A stretch of DNA of 64,000 bases from Falsochrobactrum tianjinense (GTDB lineage Bacteria > Pseudomonadota > Alphaproteobacteria > Rhizobiales > Rhizobiaceae), in contig NZ_JAHRVA010000001.1 of NCBI RefSeq assembly GCF_019100495.1, positions 1 to 64,000 of the forward strand, given 5' to 3'. The translations under genes were made by a program, and so were the position numbers. A model generated the notes under the pieces. That model made no database searches. It had not been told where the DNA came from and saw only the letters and a program-made list of their open reading frames with translations. Shown here in pieces: positions 60,469 to 64,000 of the stretch (position 1 is the first letter of the stretch; each line of letters starts with the position of its first letter).

Positions 60469-60497
60469 CTTGCACCCAACCCTGAAACCCGTTATCA
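60469..60497 (+). promoter_or_regulatory. Promoter candidate of ppa
   Basis: CTTGCA (60469-60474) and TTATCA (60492-60497) are exactly 17 nt apart and 25 nt before the start codon, so the leader would be about 20 nt with the AAAGGA ribosome binding site. Confidence 0.45.
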
Positions 60498-60521
60498 GAG
60501 CGCGACACGAAAGGACACATC

Positions 60522-61052
60522 ATGAATATTGATGCCATCTCCATCGGCTCCAATCCTCCCGAAGACGTCAACGTGATCATCGAAGTTCCTGTCGGCGGAC
60601 AGCCGATCAAGTACGAGATGGACAAGCAGGCTGGCGCGCTGATTGTGGACCGCTTCCTCTATACGCCCATGACTTATCCGGGCAATTACGGCTTTGTGCC
60701 GCACACGCTTTCAGAAGACGGCGACCCGATCGACGTTCTGGTGTGCAACACCCGCCCGCTGGCTCCCGGCTGCGTGATCAATGTGCGCCCGATCGGCGTG
60801 CTGGTCATGGAAGACAATTCCGGCAAGGATGAGAAGATCATCGCCGTTCCTTCGCCGCATTTGACACAGCGTTATGAAAAGATACATGACTATTCCGATT
60901 TGCCGGAAATCACGCTCAAGCAGATTCAGCACTTCTTCGAGCACTACAAAGACCTCGAGCCCGGTAAATGGGTGAAGATCGGCGACTGGGGCGACGAAGA
61001 CTATGCGCGCAAGTTCATTGTCGAGGCAATCGAACGCGCCAAGGGCAAGTAA
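60522..61052 (+). CDS. ppa: Inorganic pyrophosphatase
   Basis: Splits pyrophosphate so that biosynthetic reactions proceed. The 176-residue family I enzyme shows [29 protein letters not shown] and the metal signature [10 protein letters not shown] at about 65-74. AAAGGA ribosome binding site and a strong bidirectional terminator frame a single-gene unit. Confidence 0.96.
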   Translation: MNIDAISIGSNPPEDVNVIIEVPVGGQPIKYEMDKQAGALIVDRFLYTPMTYPGNYGFVPHTLSEDGDPIDVLVCNTRPLAPGCVINVRPIGVLVMEDNSGKDEKIIAVPSPHLTQRYEKIHDYSDLPEITLKQIQHFFEHYKDLEPGKWVKIGDWGDEDYARKFIVEAIERAKGK

Positions 61053-61073
61053 TCAGCCCATCCCCTGTTCAAT

Positions 61074-61103
61074 AAAAACGCCCGGTCTATGCCGGGCGTT
61101 TTT
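61074..61103. terminator. Bidirectional terminator between ppa and yggT
   Basis: AAAAACGCCCGG/CCGGGCGTTTTT with a short TCTATG loop. A and T runs at both ends let it serve ppa on the plus strand and yggT on the minus strand, which converge here. Confidence 0.9.
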
Positions 61104-61114
61104 ATGTGTATATT

Positions 61115-61405
61115 TTACAGCAACGCCGGCAACAGCGTCGTCCACATGAACTGACGGATGAAAAAGATAATCAGCAGCAGAATGATCGGCGAAATGTCAA
61201 TACCGCCCAGATTGGGCAAAAGACTGCGGATCGGGCGCAGGGCCGGTTCGGTCGCCTTGTAGAGAAAATCACCGATCGCAGCGACGAAACGATTGGAGGA
61301 ATTGACGACATTGAACGCATAAAGCCATGAATAGATGGCGCTAGCGATGATGATCCATGTGTAAATGTCGAGCGCCAGATCAATGGTACGGAACAATGCG
61401 ATCAT
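61115..61405 (-). CDS. YggT family membrane protein
   Basis: A 96-residue protein with two hydrophobic regions (about 5-28 and 70-93) and the conserved loop [26 protein letters not shown], the YggT signature. The family is linked to membrane-protein insertion, osmotic balance or cell-shape functions (SepF neighbour YlmG). ATG 61405 has AAGGAGA at 6 nt. Solitary here. Confidence 0.9.
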   Translation of the reverse strand: MIALFRTIDLALDIYTWIIIASAIYSWLYAFNVVNSSNRFVAAIGDFLYKATEPALRPIRSLLPNLGGIDISPIILLLIIFFIRQFMWTTLLPALL

Positions 61406-61663
61406 AAAGGTCTCCTTGGCAATCGGAGCGGTGTAGATCAAAACTGACCCAGAAAGAACGCTCCAGCCCTTTGAATCTCTGCATCGTATTATCCAAATCC
61501 GGTCGGGTTCAAATGCGATGCTTTAGCCGAGATGTAGCGGTTGCTTTGAGCAAGAACAAGAGCATGAGATGCAAGCAATGCAACTTTAATACCCTTGTAC
61601 CCTTGCGGAAGAAAGAAGGTGCTATTTACAACATTCCAGATACAGATTTTCTGCAATGCCTGC

Positions 61664-62458
61664 TTAGGCGCCGGTTTGTCGGCGATATTCGTCCGGCGTG
61701 ACCCCCATCAGTTTGCGGAACATCGCGATGAAGGCCGAGGCACTAGCATAGCCAAGGTCAAGCGCCACATGCTCGACTTTTTCGCCCTTTTCAAGCAGTG
61801 GCATTGCTTTCAGCGTTCGTAGGCGTTGCTTCCATTCGGGGAAGCTCATACCCAGCTCCTGCTTGCAGCGGCGCATGAGCGTGCGTTCAGACGTGTTTGC
61901 AAAACGGGCAAGCTCGTGAAGCGTGCGATTGTCACTGGGGTCAGCCTCCAGAACGGATAGGATTTTGCGAAGCGCAGGATCGCTGCTCGAAGGCAGATAG
62001 GACCCGGCACATGGCGCAATAGCTAGCTGGTCGAGCAGCGTATGCAGTAGCCGCGTCTCCTGCGGGAGCTGCGGTTGCGACGGCTTTTTCATGCGCAGAT
62101 GTTCCAGCAAGGTGCGGATCAGCGGGGTCAGGCTCAGCGCACAGGCTTTCACAGGCATGTCTGCACACAACTCTTCAGCCACATAGAGCGAGCAGTAGCA
62201 CGCTTCCTGGCGGTTGAGCCCTTGATGCTCGATATGTGGAGGAAGCCATATTCCATACTGTGGCGGAGCCAGCAGGTGGTTTTCACCTATGCGCACTTCC
62301 ATCACACCGGTGAAGGAATAGACAAATTCACCCCAATGATGGCGATGCATGGGATAGCGTGCAGCCGGTGGCATGCAGGCAGTTCGAAAGAACAGCGGTT
62401 CCGGCAAGGCTTCCGTAAAGGGAGGCTGATGAGTGGCTTTCAAGGCGATTACCGCCAT
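61664..62458 (-). CDS. AraC family transcriptional regulator
   Basis: A 264-residue regulator: N-terminal cupin sensor domain (about 10-120; RYPMHRHHWGEFVYSFTGVMEVRIGE) and C-terminal AraC DNA-binding domain with two helix-turn-helix motifs (about 165-260; RTLHELARFANTSERTLMRRCKQELGMSFPEWKQRLR, then VALDLGYASASAFIAMFRKLMGVTPDEYRRQ). It is divergent from a DMT exporter gene, 99 nt away, so it probably controls it. DNA in this pair is less GC-rich than around it. Confidence 0.92.
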   Translation of the reverse strand: MAVIALKATHQPPFTEALPEPLFFRTACMPPAARYPMHRHHWGEFVYSFTGVMEVRIGENHLLAPPQYGIWLPPHIEHQGLNRQEACYCSLYVAEELCADMPVKACALSLTPLIRTLLEHLRMKKPSQPQLPQETRLLHTLLDQLAIAPCAGSYLPSSSDPALRKILSVLEADPSDNRTLHELARFANTSERTLMRRCKQELGMSFPEWKQRLRTLKAMPLLEKGEKVEHVALDLGYASASAFIAMFRKLMGVTPDEYRRQTGA

Positions 62459-62530
62459 TGTGGCAATCCTGCGTTAGATCTTGTCAGTTTTAAGCTATAT
62501 ATATTATATCCGCCAAGGATACATCAATTG

Positions 62531-62558
62531 TTCGGATAAATCATAAGGATTCGGACAA
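62531..62558 (+). promoter_or_regulatory. Direct repeat at the start of the DMT gene
   Basis: TTCGGATAA (62531-62539) and TTCGGACAA (62550-62558) repeat with 19-nt spacing, about two helix turns. AraC-type regulators bind such direct repeats. The second copy reaches the ATG at 62558, so binding there would repress rather than activate. Confidence 0.35.
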
Positions 62559-63484
62559 TGGAGCGGAAGCCTGTCGACACGCATGCGTTTGGTCTGATGC
62601 TTTTCGTTTGTATCAGCCTTGGCTTGCAGCAAGTCCTGCTGAAGATGACGGCTGCGGATATTTCGCCTTTGTTCCAGATTGCTCTGCGCTCTGGTGTCGG
62701 AGCAGCGTTGATTGCAGCCGTAATGATCACGCGCAGGGAAATCCTGACGATAGAAAACGGCATCTGGAAACCGGGCTTGCTGGTCGGTTTGCTATTTGCA
62801 CTGGAGTATCTTTTTTTGGGCGAGGGGCTGCGGCTGACCTCGGCTACCCGTGCTGTGGTTCTGCTCTATACTGCGCCAATCTTTGCAGCACTCGGCTTGC
62901 ATCTTCTCGTTCCGTCGGAGCGTCTGACACCCATGCAATGGGGCGGCATCGGCATCGCCTTTGCGGGAATAGCAATTGCTTTTCTGCTGCGCGGCGCGAC
63001 CGTTCATGGCGATCTCCATGCAGTGCTCTTTGGTGATGCACTTTGCCTGCTTGCGGGCGTTACATGGGGAGCGACAACGATTGTGGTCCGTGGCTCGCGC
63101 CTTGCCGCGCTGCCTGCCAGGCAGACCTTACTTTATCAGTTGCTGATCGCCTTTGTGACTTTGTCTATTGCCTCTATAGTAATGGGACAGGCTCAAATTA
63201 ATTGGAGCGGCGTATTGATAGGCAGCTTCACATTTCAGGCCTTCATTGTTTCCTTTGCCGTATTTCTTGTCTGGTTCCATCTCCTGCGACTTTACCGTGC
63301 ATCACAGTTGGGATCGCTTTCCTTCATGACACCGATTTTTGGTGTCATTTTAAGTGCGGTCATCTTGGACGAGCCGATTGAGGCTAGTTTTGTGGTCGGC
63401 ACGGCACTGGTGATAACAGGTCTCATGGTCGTTAATGGCAAGGATGCACTGGCCGATTTTGTCCGTAGATACAGGCGAAGCTGA
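62558..63484 (+). CDS. EamA/DMT family exporter, AraC-controlled
   Basis: A 308-residue membrane protein with ten hydrophobic segments in two EamA repeats (LMLFVCISLGLQQVLLKMTAADISPLFQIALRSGV; LGSLSFMTPIFGVILSAVILDEPI). It is divergent from the AraC regulator with a cupin sensor, a common arrangement for substrate-induced export of a small metabolite, amino acid or drug. Start ATG 62558, with AAGGA at 10 nt. Confidence 0.9.
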   Translation: MERKPVDTHAFGLMLFVCISLGLQQVLLKMTAADISPLFQIALRSGVGAALIAAVMITRREILTIENGIWKPGLLVGLLFALEYLFLGEGLRLTSATRAVVLLYTAPIFAALGLHLLVPSERLTPMQWGGIGIAFAGIAIAFLLRGATVHGDLHAVLFGDALCLLAGVTWGATTIVVRGSRLAALPARQTLLYQLLIAFVTLSIASIVMGQAQINWSGVLIGSFTFQAFIVSFAVFLVWFHLLRLYRASQLGSLSFMTPIFGVILSAVILDEPIEASFVVGTALVITGLMVVNGKDALADFVRRYRRS

Positions 63485-63494
63485 CAGCGATCAA

Positions 63495-64000
63495 TCAGGC
63501 CGCGTCATGCGTCTGCCGTTCAGCGGCCGGGCGGATCAGTTCGTTGATATGTTCGAGCGCATGATCGCGCACCCGCATATTGCGCAGGTGTTCCAGCGTA
63601 TTGACGACATAATCGACATTTGCTCCCGCTTCCCCATGTGCCGCCGCGATGATCGCCGCTGCATCCGCCCCCGTGAGCCCGCCCGCATATTGCGCGTGGT
63701 GCCGGTCGGCCACATAGGTCACGGCCCTGACGTCACGGCCATCGGCAAGCCGCAGGCGCAGCCATTTCTCGTGGTAGACCCGATTGGACATCTCCCGCTC
63801 GCGCAAATAGACCATCACCTCGTCCGTCATATCACCCGGCACGCGGAAGGCTATGCCAAGGCATGAGCCTCCGGCATCAAGCCCCAGTACCAGGCCGGGA
63901 TGGTCAGGTGTTCCCCGATGAACATGGGAATAGATGCACAGGGTGCGGCGATAGCCATGCAATCGCGCGCGTACAGTTTCCACATGCGCAAACCCCGGCC
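63495..64000 (-). CDS. Gamma-glutamylcyclotransferase (ChaC-like), start cut by window edge
   Basis: A protein of at least 168 residues that runs off the right edge in the same frame. The visible start reads PGFAHVETVRARLHGYRRTLCIYSHVHRGTPDHPGLVLGL, so only the first few residues (the YGSLMW part of the nucleotide-like pocket) are missing; GTG 63983 is inside the domain and not the start. ChaC enzymes split glutathione into 5-oxoproline and Cys-Gly; the bacterial branch is less studied. It converges with the DMT exporter. Confidence 0.88.
   Translation of the reverse strand, partial: PGFAHVETVRARLHGYRRTLCIYSHVHRGTPDHPGLVLGLDAGGSCLGIAFRVPGDMTDEVMVYLREREMSNRVYHEKWLRLRLADGRDVRAVTYVADRHHAQYAGGLTGADAAAIIAAAHGEAGANVDYVVNTLEHLRNMRVRDHALEHINELIRPAAERQTHDAA

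Noticed and set aside
61471-61701. Plus-strand open frame of 76 codons between yggT and the AraC gene.
   Set aside because: It overlaps the 3' end of the AraC gene antisense, has no ribosome binding site, and its product resembles nothing; the stretch is an AT-rich gap.

Overview
The window is a gene-dense, GC-rich alphaproteobacterial chromosome segment. Gene content and order (lysC-ptsP-prfA-prmC-DUF4167-clpB, hemC-hemD-Mic60-hemY, ftsE-ftsX-ydcF-plsC, comF-grxC-nitrilase-DUF1178), CtrA-type TTAA-N7-TTAA sites, CTTGAC/CTATAT-like promoters and the intergenic repeat family all point to Hyphomicrobiales, most probably Brucella (including former Ochrobactrum), main chromosome. The assignment rests on recognition of proteins and synteny; no database was searched. 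I see no prophage, insertion sequence, CRISPR array or secretion island. This is core chromosome, so most findings concern regulation, unusual gene neighbourhoods and small genes rather than a mobile system.

Layout. 0-4 kb: an envelope M23 peptidase facing a periplasmic L,D-transpeptidase. 4-14 kb: a minus-strand block with clpB (sigma-32-type promoter), an Asn-rich DUF4167 protein, prmC-prfA, ptsP and lysC. 14-20 kb: ubiG, a DMT transporter, the comF-grxC-nitrilase-DUF1178 run, and an NDUFAF5-like methyltransferase. 20-26 kb: argJ-GNAT-mutT, a parvulin, and secA. 26-30 kb: a membrane flippase translationally coupled to a large GNAT/FemAB-like protein, then tRNA-Leu(CAA). 30-33 kb: a Cys/Met-metabolism PLP enzyme, a universal stress protein with an FNR/FixK-type box, cysK, and a candidate 42-residue gene.

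33-40 kb: beta-oxidation dehydrogenase, etfA and etfB, then the queuosine-precursor operon queCDE in the opposite orientation, then a cob(I)alamin adenosyltransferase, a HIG1 protein and an SDR. 40-47 kb: YihY, a DMT transporter, a YaiI-family protein, a TlpA-like thioredoxin, argH, a solo cyclic-nucleotide-binding protein, a CenR-like response regulator and a second L,D-transpeptidase. 46-50 kb: the tsaD-gpsA-YciI-EVE-methyltransferase operon; its last gene resembles the ETF-beta lysine methyltransferase, and EtfB in this window carries the matching Lys-rich loop. 50-55 kb: hemC-hemD-Mic60-hemY, then a TerB-like protein and an aquaporin. 56-61 kb: a small lipoprotein, ftsE-ftsX-ydcF-plsC behind a CtrA-type site, ppa and yggT. 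61-64 kb: a divergent AraC regulator/DMT exporter pair and a ChaC-type gamma-glutamylcyclotransferase cut by the window edge.

Common themes are envelope growth (M23, two L,D-transpeptidases, FtsEX, PlsC, flippase), respiration and redox (ETF, Grx, HIG1, haem synthesis), and translation/tRNA modification (RF1/PrmC, TsaD, queuosine). Starts were moved inward from the longest open frame where a Shine-Dalgarno sequence, signal peptide or known family start argued for it.
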